NCBI GenBank assembly: GCA_963662175.1 | Contig: OY759223.1 | Location: 3,939,549-4,003,548, forward strand | DNA from: Aradus depressus | Taxonomy: Eukaryota > Arthropoda > Insecta > Hemiptera > Aradidae | DNA: 64,000 nt | Direction: 5' to 3' | Shown here: positions 1 through 10,556 of the stretch, in pieces | How the letters are laid out: the number at the start of each line of letters is the position of its first letter | Numbering within the stretch: the stretch's first letter is position 1 | The notes under the pieces: model-generated | What the model saw: only the letters and a program-made list of their open reading frames with translations | The model's database searches: none | What the model was told of the DNA's origin: nothing | Position numbers and translations under genes: made by a program

Positions 1-53
1 TTCGAGCTGAGGAAATACAACACTTTTTTTCAATGCTGTTTTATTTATTTCAG

Positions 54-343
54 ATACAAACGGAGACAGCTGGTGGACTACATCTCGACTGTGATTCAAG
101 CTTGCGGTGGATTGGAGGGCGGGACTCAGGCAACCTGCAATAAAGCCGTCCGTGCGGCGCTCCACTTCCACAGTAGCTGGAGAGAGCAGAATGGCGGTGT
201 CTGTCTCATGGGGAAGTACCACAACGTGCTGTACGTGGCGGCGCGAGTAGCCTTCGTCTGGCGACTACAGGACAGCGTCACAGTGGCACAACTACTCGAG
301 CACATGTTCATGTGTGAGGGCACCTTTGAGAGGCTTCTAACTG
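54..343 (+). CDS. ASB-like gene, internal exon (first in window)
   Basis: This is an internal exon of a spliced gene whose upstream exons lie outside the window. It starts after a pyrimidine-rich acceptor (TTTATTTATTTCAG, ending at 53) and stops at a consensus donor (GTAAGT from 344). The first base completes a codon and the last base (G, 343) opens one that exon 2 finishes. The ~96-residue product is free of stops and GC-rich against AT-rich flanks. It has helical, ankyrin-like text such as YHNVLYVAARVAFVW and VTVAQLLEHMFM, but no clean ankyrin consensus. With the C-terminal SOCS box further on, the chain resembles the ASB17-type ankyrin/SOCS proteins (family knowledge; no alignment was run). 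Such proteins are substrate receptors of Cullin5-Elongin B/C ubiquitin ligases. The exon itself is certain; the family name is an inference. Confidence 0.85.
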
Positions 344-883
344 GTAAGTATACATCATATAACAGGTTGTACCTCCCCAGCGCGAATTAATCATATAAAT
401 TTTAACTTTTGGTTGAAAATTGAAATGTGCTTTATGGACTTTTGAATTGAAGGTTGAAGTGGTAGGGATGCAGTGTTGCCAAGACTTGCACACCCTCCTT
501 GCCTTGAGGAGTGACAATACAACGATCCTAATGGGTACCGGCTATCTCTGTATCGACTACTGTCATGTTTCATGCTCACTACTGTTATAAAGATATTTTC
601 GACTAGGTCATAAATATAACCGTATTTGGTACAATGTATTTAGGCCTCGAAGATACGTGGTCTTATTTTCGTCTGAATGTTTAATTTAATAAAAGAAAAA
701 AATGTTGTGAGAAAACTTTGCTCTTTTATTAAATACAGCCACGCCCATAATAACCCTAAAAAAAATATAACATTAAACTGTCTATAAACTTGAATCAGAA
801 TTCTACCACAAATAATGTGAACATGATCAATCTTCACCAATAAAAAAATAAAGAAAAACCTATGATTTTTAAAAGGATTGTTA

Positions 884-1133
884 TATGACTCTTGCCCGGG
901 CTTTAACTGACATGAGCCCGACTCTACTATGGGAGTTCCTAGATTTTGCCTACTCTAAATTTTTATTCACCTCGGGTAGGGGCCCTTAACGAAAACCTGA
1001 CATCGTACAGGCTCGGGACCATTGCTTAACGTCCCATCCTAAAGACAGCATGCCCAACAACTTCCCAGATATAACAAATCTAAGAGCCTCAGTCTTGAGC
1101 TCTATAAGCAAGCACGCATACCACTGAGCTGTG
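884..1133 (-). repeat. tRNA-derived SINE, degraded copy
   Basis: On the minus strand it reads from the tRNA-like head (CACTGAGCT box A remnant near 1121) to the tail segment CCCGGGCAAGAGTC at 886-900. Body motifs shared with the full copies include TGTACGATGTCAGG and CATGAGCCCGACT in reverse. No telomere-like tail remains. Confidence 0.75.
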
Positions 1134-2002
1134 TGAGTGAATATTCACGAGTACCCACAGAAATATTTTACATTCTTAACCTAATTTCTACTTTTGTCTT
1201 ACTTTTAAATTTATATCTGCCTATATGAAAAATTATAATTTTAAAAGTAGTCCTGTTTAAAAACGCGATGTGGAGATTAAGTGATTCTAAATGGGGTTAT
1301 TTACCGTAAGGATATCATTTGGTCACGATATGTTTTGGAAACATGACTGAAGGTCAGAACAGAACGCACTTTCCTCAAACTTCATAATCTCTATTATATT
1401 GTCTTATTTTATTATCTATTATTTATTTATTTATTTATTTTATACAATTATTGAGCTGAGTTTACGAAGCTCTTTCTTAGGCGACTCATGTATTTCGTTG
1501 TAATCGTACTCCTCCTAAACCCCTTTACCGATCACATTGAAATTTGCCACGATGGTAGTGGACACGGTGACGATGGTTTACTACTAAAAAAATCTGAAAT
1601 CGAACGTACCACCGAGGAATAATGACCGAAAAACGAAATCCCCATTGAAATCAATTGAGAGACAAAATTCTCGCGCAAAATAGAATTTTTCGATTTCAAA
1701 TGTAAAAATCCGGGCGAAGCCCTTTTCGGTTTACCATCGCACACCAATTTTTTTGAGCAGTTTTTTTCAGTGTTCTAACGTACTTCGACTTTCTTTCGAT
1801 AAAAATATTCACAGCTGTTCTTGTCTACAAAAAGGCTAGGAAAAATCCATTGAATTCAATTGAAATCTATTTAAAGTATTAATATATTCATGAGGAACAT
1901 ACAAGGTGAGAAGTTACTGATAATTATTAAAACACTAACTGAGTTTTTTATACAGATATGCTTGACTCAGCTCAGTTTTTGCAAACAGCTGAATGTATTG
2001 CA

Positions 2003-2150
2003 CACCTAGTTACTAATCAATTGTTTATCTGATTCTAAGATTAATAACTGTTTATGTATCTAATTTATAAGCTATCTTGATGTACACATTTTTATGACAG
2101 GTCTTATTGCCTTGTTTATGGTTTAACGAAAATAAATAGTATTATTTAGT
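2003..2150 (+). repeat. LINE/SINE 3'-end repeat (family B)
   Basis: Contains the shared block TATAAGCTATCTTGATGTA, then a T-rich stretch and GGTTTAACGAAAATAAAT, ending in ATT repeats. The same block recurs near 17.5, 24.5, 28.3, 40.3, 51.9 and 63.5 kb, always on this strand. It is probably the 3' end of a non-LTR element; the coding part is absent. Confidence 0.6.
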
Positions 2151-2162
2151 TCGCTCCTGTAA

Positions 2163-2306
2163 GGGGCTACTAGCTCAGGGGTAGCTTGCTAAACTACTGA
2201 TCTCAAGATCGCGGGTTCAAATCGGGCTGTGGCCCCCTTTTTTTTTATCTGGGAGGTAAAAAAAACATTTAGCATGCCGTCCTTCGGAGGGGAAGTTAAA
2301 TGGTCT
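2163..2306 (+). repeat. SINE, 3'-truncated (head plus start of body)
   Basis: The tRNA-like head has box A (TAGCTCAGGGGTAGC) and box B-like GGGTTCAAATC, then TTTATCTGGGAGGTAAA and the GCCGTCCTTCGGA body motif. It stops abruptly near 2306. The head carries the GATCTCAAGATCGCG variant seen in older copies. Confidence 0.75.
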
Positions 2307-2365
2307 GGAGCTCCTTAGAGGTATTATAAATAAAAACAAAGAACTTGTTTACATTTATACGAGTA

Positions 2366-2638
2366 TAGTCTGAATGTCTCTGTCCCCAATGGAAGCCAAC
2401 TGATAGTCTGAATGTCTCTGTCCCCAATGGAAGCCAACTGATAGTCTGAATGTCTCTGTCCCCAATGGAAGCCAACTGATAGTCTGAATGTCTCTGTCCC
2501 CAATGGAAGCCAACTGATAGTCTGAATGTCTCTATCCCCAATGGAAGCCAACTGATAGTCTGAATGTCTCTATCCCCAATGGAAGCCAACTGATAGTCTG
2601 AATGTCTCTGTCCCCAATGGAAGCCAACTGATAGTCTG
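2366..2638 (+). repeat. 38-bp minisatellite, about 7 copies
   Basis: Seven near-identical 38-bp units start at 2366, 2404, 2442, 2480, 2518, 2556 and 2594; a partial eighth unit runs into the non-LTR coding fragment. Each unit begins TAGTCTGAATGTCTCTGTCC (one G/A change in two units). Since 38 is not a multiple of three, it opens long antisense frames that are not genes. Confidence 0.95.
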
Positions 2639-3165
2639 CAGTGACTCCCTGTCGGCTCTATTGGCCATGGGGAATCTGTATTCAGAACATCTCCTTGTCC
2701 AAAATATACTGATGGCCCTATGGTCATTAAGGAGAAACCAGACCAGTTACTTTCCTCTGAATCCGGCTCTGAATTGCGGCATTTCAGGTAATGAGTCAGC
2801 AGACAAGAATGCCAGGCACGCCATACTAAAAGGACTGCCGACATCCGAAGTCCCTTTAAGTGACTTCGTTGCCTATATGAAGGAAATAGTCTGGATCAAA
2901 TGGCAGATTCGGTGGCTCGATATGACCGATAATAAGCTAAGGACCATCAAAAGCTCCACTCGAGTCTGAAACACCTCAATAAGAGAAAAAAGGAAAGAAG
3001 AAGTAATTTTGAATCGGTTACGTGGAGGGCAGAGCAGGCTGACCATGGATATCTGATGGCTCGGGAACCTCCACCTCTGTGTCAGTGCTGCGGGGTGGGA
3101 CTGTCTGTCAGACACATTCTAACTGAATGCATGGCATATAGTCCCCAAAGTGAGAATTGCAACTT
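2625..3165 (+). pseudogene. Non-LTR retrotransposon ORF2 fragment (RNase H and zinc-knuckle end)
   Basis: The plus frame from about 2628 reads LIVCSDSLSALLAMGN and later CGISGNESADKNARHA. These are the RNase H motifs with catalytic D in CSDS and D in ESAD, as in I/jockey-like elements. After a stop at 2967-2969 and frameshifts, the text continues EVILNRLRGGQSRLT, then (another frame) HGYLMAREPPPLCQCCG and RHILTEC, the usual C-terminal cysteine/histidine motif. Reverse transcriptase and endonuclease are missing, so this is a 5'-truncated dead copy. Its left edge merges with the 38-bp minisatellite. Confidence 0.8.
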
Positions 3166-3447
3166 TGCGGTGGATATTTCCGAAATTCTATCCAATAATA
3201 GCTTCCAAATTACCTAACTATTTAATTTTTTTTCATTTCACAAATCTCTTATCGAAATTATAAAACAAAATTATCTTCATCACGTAGCCTTTCAATTTCG
3301 TATACAGCATCCATCAGTCATCCCTGAGCCTCATGGTCGAAATGCCTTAAAAAAAAAATATATATATTGTGTAATTTCACAAGAATATATACGAATATAA
3401 ATTTTACTAAGGATTACTACCATCGTCAGTATAAAGTTCAAAAGTAA

Positions 3448-3625
3448 TCGTCTCAAAAAAGAAGACGATTTTCTGATTCCAATGGCTTTGTGAAAGTGAA
3501 CAAGGTGCCCACAACGAATTTCCAGAAGAAAGTTAGGGATGTTGATGGCAGTGCAAAGACATTTGCACGAGGTATGTTCAAGGAAAATCTCATTGTTATG
3601 ACTCCTCGATCACCCAGATTGTCAG
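3448..3625 (+). CDS. Coding-like stretch with donor site, possible alternative exon or exon relic
   Basis: A plus frame open from 3448 encodes text such as NGFVKVNKVPTTNFQKKVRD and ends at a consensus donor (TCAG|GTAAGA, 3626) in a locally GC-richer patch. The frame leaves one base (G) before the donor, the same phase as exon 1, so it could splice into exon 2 at 4554 without a frame break. No convincing acceptor is visible upstream (only AAAAAGAAG-like). It could be an alternative exon, an internal-start first exon, or a captured exon fragment. I do not recognise the protein. Confidence 0.35.
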
Positions 3626-3839
3626 GTAAGATTCACTTTTGAACTTTGCGCTGACGAAAAAAAGTATATGTGTATACTTTTAAGTAGATAGGTATATATT
3701 TATGTGGAATATTGGATTATATAAAAGATAAACAAGTTCTTTGTTGTTATTTAATTTATTAGCTTTCCACGATATCGACAGATCGCTGAAATGTATTCTG
3801 ACAATAAACCTGGGTTGGGCAACATTTAGGACTTTCATA

Positions 3840-4131
3840 GAGGGCGCCGGTAGCTCAGAGATAGCATGCTAGTCTACTGAGCTCAAGATCGCGGGTTCTT
3901 ATAGGTTTTTTATCTGGGAGGTGAAAAAACCGTGAGCACGCCGGGCTTAGGATGGGACATTTAGCGATGGTCACGAGCCTGTACGATGTCAGCTACTCGT
4001 TAAAGACCCTGCCCTAGGTGAATAAAAATTTAGGGTAGGCAAAATTTAGGACTCCCACAGTAGAATCGGGCTCATGTCCACCAGAGTGACGAAAGAGCGC
4101 TCTGGTAGTAGACGATATGACCTCGTAGTTT
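3840..4131 (+). repeat. SINE copy, near full length
   Basis: Begins GAGGGCGCCGGTAGCTCAG and runs through the GGGAGGT, GGATGGGACATTTAGCGATG and GGGTAGGCAAAATTTAGGAC blocks to ...GATATGACCTCGTAGTT. The B box is damaged (GCGGGTTCTTATAGG). The final CCCGGGCATGAGTC and the AACCT tail are missing. Confidence 0.85.
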
Positions 4132-4235
4132 CTATTCTATTCTTCTATTATGTACGATGCATATCACTGTGTTATTTAGTTATTTACGACATCCAAGGGA
4201 CCGGAAGGGAATTCTATCTACGAAATAAAACTCAC

Positions 4236-4290
4236 TCCCGGACGACGGGATTCGAACCCGCAAACCATGGTGAGACCATGCGACCAGAGC
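4236..4290 (-). pseudogene. tRNA-like 3' half (pseudo-tRNA or SINE head)
   Basis: Read on the minus strand it contains CGGGTTCGAATCCCG, a perfect T-arm/B box, followed by GTCCGGGAG like an acceptor strand, and preceded by CATGGTCTCACCATGG. No matching 5' half is present, and the unit abuts a SINE body fragment. It is not a functional tRNA. Confidence 0.45.
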
Positions 4291-4295
4291 CCTAC

Positions 4296-4455
4296 GCTCG
4301 AGCCTGTGCGATGTCAAATACTCGCTAAAGACCCCTACCCCCGGCAAAATTTAGAACTCTCATAGTAGATTTGGGCTCACGTCCATCAGAGTTACGAAAG
4401 AGCGCTCTGGTAGTAGGCGATACGAATTTCTAGTTAAAGCCCGGGCATGAGTCAC
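4296..4455 (+). repeat. SINE body fragment
   Basis: Starts within GAGCCTGTGCGATGTCA and continues to CCCGGGCATGAGTCAC. A segment around the GGTGAATAAAAATTTAGG motif is deleted. Confidence 0.75.
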
Positions 4456-4553
4456 TAACCAAGTGTACACACATTCTGTAGAACTAATTCCTCTTGTCAC
4501 AAAACTTTTTTTTTTTTTCACGTTAGACATTTTTTTCTCTGTATTTATTACAG

Positions 4554-4831
4554 GAGCGATTTTTGGACCTAACATCTCAGGAGTGATCACGGGTTGGAAG
4601 AGCGACTTTGACACTCGACTGGAGAACCTGGAGGCTCTAAGATATTTCCTTGACCACTCAGCCATCGCCAAAGCCGAGTATCTGGTGGGAGGAGAGCCCC
4701 TAAGTCTGGTAGATGTACCCTTCAGTTCGTACGGGAGTGCACCTCCAGCAGCTGTGGCCATTCAGGCCTTGAGGCCGGATGTACTGGACCTCCTTGTCAA
4801 GTATGGAGCTACGTTGACCCAGCTGGCGCAG
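4554..4831 (+). CDS. ASB-like gene, penultimate exon (ankyrin-like)
   Basis: The exon follows a T-rich tract and acceptor ...TTTATTACAG (ending 4553) and ends at the donor GTAGGA (4832). Joining base 343 to GA at 4554 gives a glycine codon and keeps the frame open to a phase-0 end at 4831. The ~92 residues include RLENLEALRYFLDHSAIAKA and RPDVLDLLVKYGATLTQLAQ. The latter has the helix pattern of an ankyrin repeat (VLDLLVKYGA). No signal peptide or membrane segment is visible. Intron 1 upstream is 4.2 kb and filled with repeats. The product is probably a cytosolic or nuclear adaptor; its substrate is unknown. Confidence 0.88.
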
Positions 4832-4924
4832 GTAGGACAAAAGTTCATTATGCATACTTGATCGAGAGTTAATGCAGCTGACGTAGATAAGACGAATGCG
4901 GATCATCATATCGATACGTCAAAT

Positions 4925-5335
4925 GCATACGTTTTGAGTACGACCCCCGTCTTCTGCTCCACCCTTCCCTTAAAGCTGATTTGGCTGGAAATTGATAGGT
5001 ATAGATAGCCCTTATGGGATTATAGATTTGCCTAAAAAATTTCTTGTGGATATATTCTTTACATCGGCAGTTATTGTAGTTTTTATGTTAAGCCTCCCCC
5101 TCAATCCCTCCGATGACGGCAAATTAATAGGTGTCATCCTTTGGGGGATTCTGGGTTCACATATAAAATTTCGTGATGATACATTGATACTTCAAGGTGT
5201 TGAGCCTCACCTAGTCTCCCCCTTCCCTTTGGACGATTCTGCTCAAAATTCGTTCTTGTGTTTTGATGTACACATATAAAATTTCGTGTTGCTATATTCA
5301 TTCTTTCAGGAGTTAATGTACTCACAAACACAGGA
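4925..5335 (-). repeat. Family C repeat, minus copy
   Basis: Three internal monomers are visible in reverse: GGTGTCATCC near 5130, CACATATAAAATTTCGTG near 5158 and 5272, and ACATCGGCAGTTATT near 5062. These match plus-strand family C phrases such as CGACACGAAATTT and AATAACTGCCGATGTAATG. Confidence 0.7.
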
Positions 5336-5465
5336 ATTTGTTATTCACTTAGGAAGATGTTATTCAGTACGCAGAGTCACAGTTTACTATATACATATTC
5401 TAGAATTTATTTACAAAATATGATACATTACTTCATTAAAAACATTATTCAGCAGAAACTCAGTT

Positions 5466-5520
5466 TATTAATTCGCGCTGGGGAAGTTTATTCCAGTGAT
5501 TCACCGACATCTTTTTTTAT
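5466..5520 (+). repeat. Family C 3'-end fragment
   Basis: Carries TAATTCGCGCTGGGGAAGT followed by GTGATTCACCGACATC and a T-run, the constant 3' end of family C. Confidence 0.65.
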
Positions 5521-5548
5521 TATAAAATAATATGGCAATATAGAATCT

Positions 5549-5740
5549 TTGCCGCAAACCATACCTAGCAAGGCAAAAGTAAAACTGTCTCTCGATATCA
5601 GAAGTCCAATGCCCAGGAGGTGCTGTGAGCATTATCTGGGCCACTGGGGCGGAATAACAGGATGGGATTCTGAGCCCTGGGGAATAGGGAGATCCTCTAT
5701 ATCACCAGGATTTTGGGAATCTCCTGAGGAGGATTGAAAT
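5549..5740. other. GC-richer patch, unassigned
   Basis: A locally GC-rich 190 bases inside AT-rich intron 2 is open on both strands (62 codons to a stop at 5735 on plus). No splice sites or family motifs are evident. It may be an exon relic or repeat fragment. Confidence 0.2.
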
Positions 5741-6297
5741 ATTATTATTAAGAATTGACTGAAAACTTTGAGAAAAATAAATAAATAGACAAATACTCTT
5801 GAGGAAAAATATTTTTTTTTTTGGTAAATACGTTTAAGAGACACTTGAATGTGGGAGTAGAGCTAAGAAGAGGAAAGGAATACCTCTACCGCACTCTTCT
5901 TATTCTTGTCTCTCTTAATTGTTTTTGTTAATGGCTTCAATATTAATAATTAAACACTTATTAACATGATATATTTTACTTCAATTTTTAGACTTCAAAT
6001 TTTTTTTTTCTAATTCTTATTACCTACTTCAAAACATTTGGGCACTAAATGGTAATATCAGCAAATACAATATAAATTGCATACAATACAATTCCATTTA
6101 AATATAATAAAAGAAACGGAAGAAAGTGTGATTGTTCTCTTTAATACGAGGAGAAATGTAATCAAAACGAATTGATAATTGACAATGTCTACGAAATTAT
6201 TATTAATTTATAATTTTATCAGTTGGAAATCCTCGAGTAGCATTTGTAGAATTTCATAATAACTTGGATAAACTGACCGGTGTTTATCCTCTCTCTC

Positions 6298-6991
6298 CTT
6301 GTGATAGGGGTGGGACGGGAGGGGAGGGAGAATTGAGGAGTAGGGGGGCTTCTTTGTGATATTGGTGGGACGGGAGGGGAGGGAGAAGTGAGGGAGTGGG
6401 GGGCTTCTTTGTGATATGGGTGGGACGGGAGGGGAGGGAGAAGTGAGGGAGTGGGGGGCTTCTTTGTGATATGGGTGGGACGGGAGGGGAGGGAGAAGTG
6501 AGGAGTGGGGGGGCTTCTTTGTGATATGGGTGGGACGGGAATGGGGGGCTTCTTTGTGATATGGGTGGGACGGGAGGGGAGGGAGAAGTGAGGAGTGGGG
6601 GGGCTTCTTTGTGATATGGGTGGGACGGGAGTGGGGGGCTTCTTTGTGATATGGGTGGGACGGGAGGGGAGGGAGAAGTGAGGGAGTGGGGGGCTTCTTT
6701 GTGATATGGGTGGGACGGGAGGGGAGGGAGAAGTGAGGAGTGGGGGGGCTTCTTTGTGATATGGGTGGGACGGGAGTGGGGGGCTTCTTTGTGATATGGG
6801 TGGGACGGGAGGGGAGGGAGAAGTGAGGAGTGGGGGGGCTTCTTTGTGATATGGGTGGGACGGGAGTGGGGGGCTTCTTTGTGATATGGGTGGGACGGGA
6901 GGGGAGGGAGAAGTGAGGGAGTGGGGGGCTTCTTTGTGATATGGGTGGGACGGGAGGGGAGGGAGAAGTGAGGAGTGGGGGGCTTCTTTTC
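6298..6991 (+). repeat. G-rich minisatellite, about 14 units
   Basis: Units of about 54-55 bp, and shorter units of about 32 bp lacking the middle, repeat the core TTTGTGATATGGGTGGGACG, then GGAGGGGAGGGAGAAGTGAGG and a run of G. The plus strand is almost free of C, so four or more G-runs occur in every unit. The 260-codon antisense open frame (proline/histidine-rich) is a by-product. Confidence 0.95.
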
Positions 6992-7089
6992 CTCTACCCA
7001 TTTTCTCTTCTTAGCTCTACTCTTCTAAGTACAAAACCGCAATTACTTTTGAAACAAATCCATTACGAATGAAGGCTGACGGTTTAACG

Positions 7090-7121
<32 letters not shown>
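7090..7121 (+). repeat. Poly-C tract, about 32 bases
   Basis: A pure C homopolymer between CGA and TTCAAATCGG. The exact length is unreliable in sequencing. Confidence 0.9.
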
Positions 7122-8290
7122 TTCAAATCGGTCTCTAGTGGATATCTTGTTAGTTTCTGCAGTTCTTACCAACCAGGTGTACACATAAGTTGATTTCTAC
7201 TGATAATGCTCTCTATACGGATAAGATTTTTTTATTAAAACTCCAAAATTCTTTCATTTATATAAATACTTGAATTATGCTTTGGCTCAGATATTTCTTC
7301 GTGGAAAGTTGAGGTGCACTGGAGAAGAATATATTAAACTTTAATTATCTTCATCCTTCAGAACATGAAAACTTTTGACTAATGTGATTTTCCACTTTAA
7401 CTCTCCTTCTCCGCCGGTCTATATCCGCTCTTCCGTTGCTAAATCCTTATATAGAATTTAATTAAGTTTTTATATATAATTTTTTCTTTTGTCTTGGATT
7501 TATGCGTAGATTTTTGAAAGGACAAAAACATATAAACATATTAGAATCTCGTTTCAGGGGAAAACTTCACACGAGAAGTAATGATGCAGTAATGACAGTG
7601 TGAGGGCGCTGCTCCATCATTATTCAGTTTGAAATGTGGACTCATATCGGGGCAGTTGTTAAGTTGAGCCATCCTCCTTGAAGACGGATGTCATCCTTAT
7701 TGGGTCCTGGATTCACACAATTTCATGTCGATATGTCATTACATAGGCAGTTATTAGGGTTCTGAGTACTTTTTGCGCTGTTGAGTTGGTTTCATCTCTT
7801 GTCGTTATTGCTTGTTTCTGTGACAAATTTTTTAAAATATGTTGTTTAAGTGGAGGGACGATTCCACTATTTTGGTTTTTAATGTACTAAAGAATGAGGA
7901 ATGTTTGTGGAACAGTAAATCAATGTTTTACCGCAGCAAAAACTGTCGCGATAAAGCTGTTTAAAATTCTCTCATATTTGTGTATTCTTTTTGAACGCAT
8001 TGGTTATACTTAATTGAACAATTAGAAAAAAACTTTCTTCTCTCATTCTTAAATGGTATCTGAGCATAGAAAGGTCTTCATGTAGCTGACCAATTAACGT
8101 ACCAAGTGTACCTCGTCTACTAATCCAGGGTGAACCCATTTGTTGACAAATACATAATATGTATTAATCGGTCACAAATGATAGAAACTCCTGCTTGCAC
8201 TAATTCGGTGGAAGCCATCTTGAAAATGAGTGGTTCACTGGCAGAGATTCCATTCGAGTGAATCGTGTATACATATTTCGTTCAACCACA

Positions 8291-8448
8291 TTGTTCACTA
8301 CTGTTGATTCAACCCCGTTGTTCAATTCGGTCGACCAGTGAAAAACCGCCTTTAGCTACATCTATACCTTGTTCACTATTGTTGAATCAACCCCATTGTT
8401 CAATTCGGTCGACCAGTGTAAAGCCGCCTTTAGCTACACCTATACCTT
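8291..8448 (+). repeat. 78-bp tandem duplication
   Basis: Two units, each starting TTGTTCACTA, with CAATTCGGTCGACCAGTG in the middle and ending TATACC, differ at a few positions. No coding sense. Confidence 0.9.
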
Positions 8449-8810
8449 TAAGAAAACAAGAGACCTTTAGCTTCAATAGGTTAACTCTATTTGATATGCC
8501 CCCTTCTTGAACTTTTGGGGAACACTGGAGGGAGACAACCCACTCTCATCCCAATCAGTGAGCACCCAACTTGATCTAGGTCGTCAGCATACAGTTTCCT
8601 TCTCTACTTCTTAGGTAATCTATCTTTAATAATTATAATCTTAATCATTATATGTTGGAGGAAGGATGTCCGTGCTTTGAGACCAGAGCGCGTTGTAACG
8701 TCAATAGTAAAAGGTTGATATGGTGAAGAACACTTAATTTGCCTTATGGTCATAGCTCATAGACGTTTAACAAAACTGGCCTCAAAATCAAGGAAAATAC
8801 AATAATTAAT

Positions 8811-9155
8811 GAGGGCTACGGTAGCTCAGTGGCATGCGTGCTTGACTTCTGAGCTCAAGAACGTGGATTCGAAACCCGACCGAGGCCCTTAGTTTATTTT
8901 ATCTGGGAGGTAAAATAAATTTAAGCACGCCGTCCTTCGGATGGGACGTTAAGCGATGGTCCCGAGCCTGTACGATGTCAGGTTAAAGACCCCTACTCTA
9001 GGTGAATAAAAATTTAGGGTAGACAAAATTTAGGACTCCCACAGTAGAGTCGGGCTCATGTCCACCAGAGTGACGAAAGAGCGCTCTGGTAGTAGGCGAT
9101 ATGACCTTGTTGTTAAAGCCCGGGCATGAGTCATAAAACCTAACCTAACCTACAG
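8811..9155 (+). repeat. Full-length SINE with telomere-like tail
   Basis: Head GAGGGCTACGGTAGCTCAG (box A) and GGATTCGAAACCC (box B), body GCCGTCCTTCGGATGGGACG, tail CCCGGGCATGAGTCATAAAA followed by CCTAACCTAACCTA. It is flanked by TAATTAAT at 8803-8810 and 9156-9163, a target-site duplication of at least 8 bp. Confidence 0.9.
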
Positions 9156-10404
9156 TAATTAATAAAAAGATTTTTTCAATGGTTATGTGGTGGGATACGT
9201 TTTAGCCATAAAAATGTTTAATCGGTAAAATAAAACGATTAGTAAGTAAATTTGATGACAATTATATTAAATAAAATAATAAATGGCAGTAGGTGCAAGG
9301 TATGTAAGAAAACAACAAAAAAGTAATAACAACAAATACAAATAAAAATGTATTTTAAAAATGGTGAAGGATATGTAATAAATAATAAATAATATACATA
9401 TAATAAGTTGAATATATACAAAAAGGTATTAATAATTTTTAAAAAAAGTACAAAATAATAAATAAATAAATTCAGTTCGAGATCCTCCGAGACACCATCG
9501 CTATGAGGCCATCCTCATTCCTCCAATTTAATGGTAGCCCGGGTGATCTCGCTCAACCAGCCTGTGACCAGCAGTGGTGGCAGACCGAGAGGGATAGGAA
9601 AAGATGACATGAGGAGTGAACACTGCTGCTACATACTTTAATGTAACATGGTCTCTCGGCCAGCACCGCCTCAATCTTCGGGGAGGATTGTCGGGACGGG
9701 AATGGGATGACACACAAATTGGGCAAAATTATTATTGTGGAAGGAAAGTTTAGGAAACGAGACTTGATGAGATCGTTAACAAAAAGGAATTTTAAGGTCA
9801 TTATAGAGGGTAAGGTTGGACACATAGAAGGCTGCATCGACAATTGTTCTTAGGATTTTGGATTGGAAGGACTGGATACGCTTGATATTAGATGGCTTAA
9901 ATAACTATTTAGGCACGCTAAAAATTAAGTTTTGAAAATTCTGGAATGAGGGAAACGTTAATTTATATGCAAAAAATAAATATATTCATGAACCACCTTA
10001 TACCTATTAATCTTAATCATTTTAAACTGATCGTCTTTTACAATAAATTTGTCACTTTTATCAACTTTAAATTATTTATTGTAATATAATGTTGGTTTGA
10101 ACTTTAAGATGTTGATGGGAATCGAGGTTCTGTCGTGTAAAACAAAATGCAAAATTTGGCCAACGTTTCGAAAACTATTTATTTTCTTCTTCAGGGCCTA
10201 CAGAATATAAACAAACAAATTAGACATTATGGACAATAATATAAACAGAGACTTTATAATAATTTGAAAAAGAGATGGAAACAATTTTACATATATGAAA
10301 GAGAGAAAAATAATAATAATAAATAAATAACAAAAAATAAATACAACTTTTGAAAGTAGTATTAAACTATATATCTCTCTAAAAAAAAAAAAAAATTACC
10401 TTAT

Positions 10405-10556
10405 AATGACTTGAGTGGATGTGTGTGGTGACGGTGTTGTGAGTTTGTGTCCAGTGTAGTGAGTGATACGATGTCGTGTACTACTGCTATGATAGCACTC
10501 ACTACACTGGACACAAACTCACAACACCGTCACCACACACATCCACTCAAGTCATT
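10405..10556. repeat. Perfect 61-bp inverted repeat (hairpin)
   Basis: Arm 1 is 10405-10465 and arm 2 is 10496-10556, exact reverse complements over 61 bases with a 30-nt loop. Arms start AATGACTTGAGTGGATGTG. It lies inside intron 2 of the ASB-like gene, so it would be transcribed and could fold into a long dsRNA stem. Confidence 0.95.

Larger units (their letters stand above)
344..4553 (+). other. Intron 1 of ASB-like gene (4.2 kb)
   Basis: Bounded by GTAAGT and TTACAG. It contains SINE copies (884-1133, 2163-2306, 3840-4131, 4296-4455), a LINE-like 3' end (2003-2150), the 38-bp minisatellite and non-LTR fragment (2366-3165), and a coding-like stretch at 3448-3625. The 1140-2000 segment is AT-rich with no recognisable feature. 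Bases 471-490 match 36398-36417 and begin CAGTGTTGCCAA, like a hAT terminus. Confidence 0.8.

Noticed and set aside
2296..2844. 182-codon antisense frame
   Set aside because: Product of the 38-bp minisatellite cycling through three frames and of antisense LINE sequence.
4074..4761. Open frames reading YRLLPERSFVTL-type text
   Set aside because: Translations of the SINE tail, repeated wherever a SINE lies (also 51.5 and 59.6 kb).
6219..7001. 260-codon antisense proline/histidine-rich frame
   Set aside because: Simple translation of the G-rich minisatellite.
9553..9843. 96-codon antisense frame
   Set aside because: Serine/cysteine-rich, no motif; probably antisense of a decayed retroelement.
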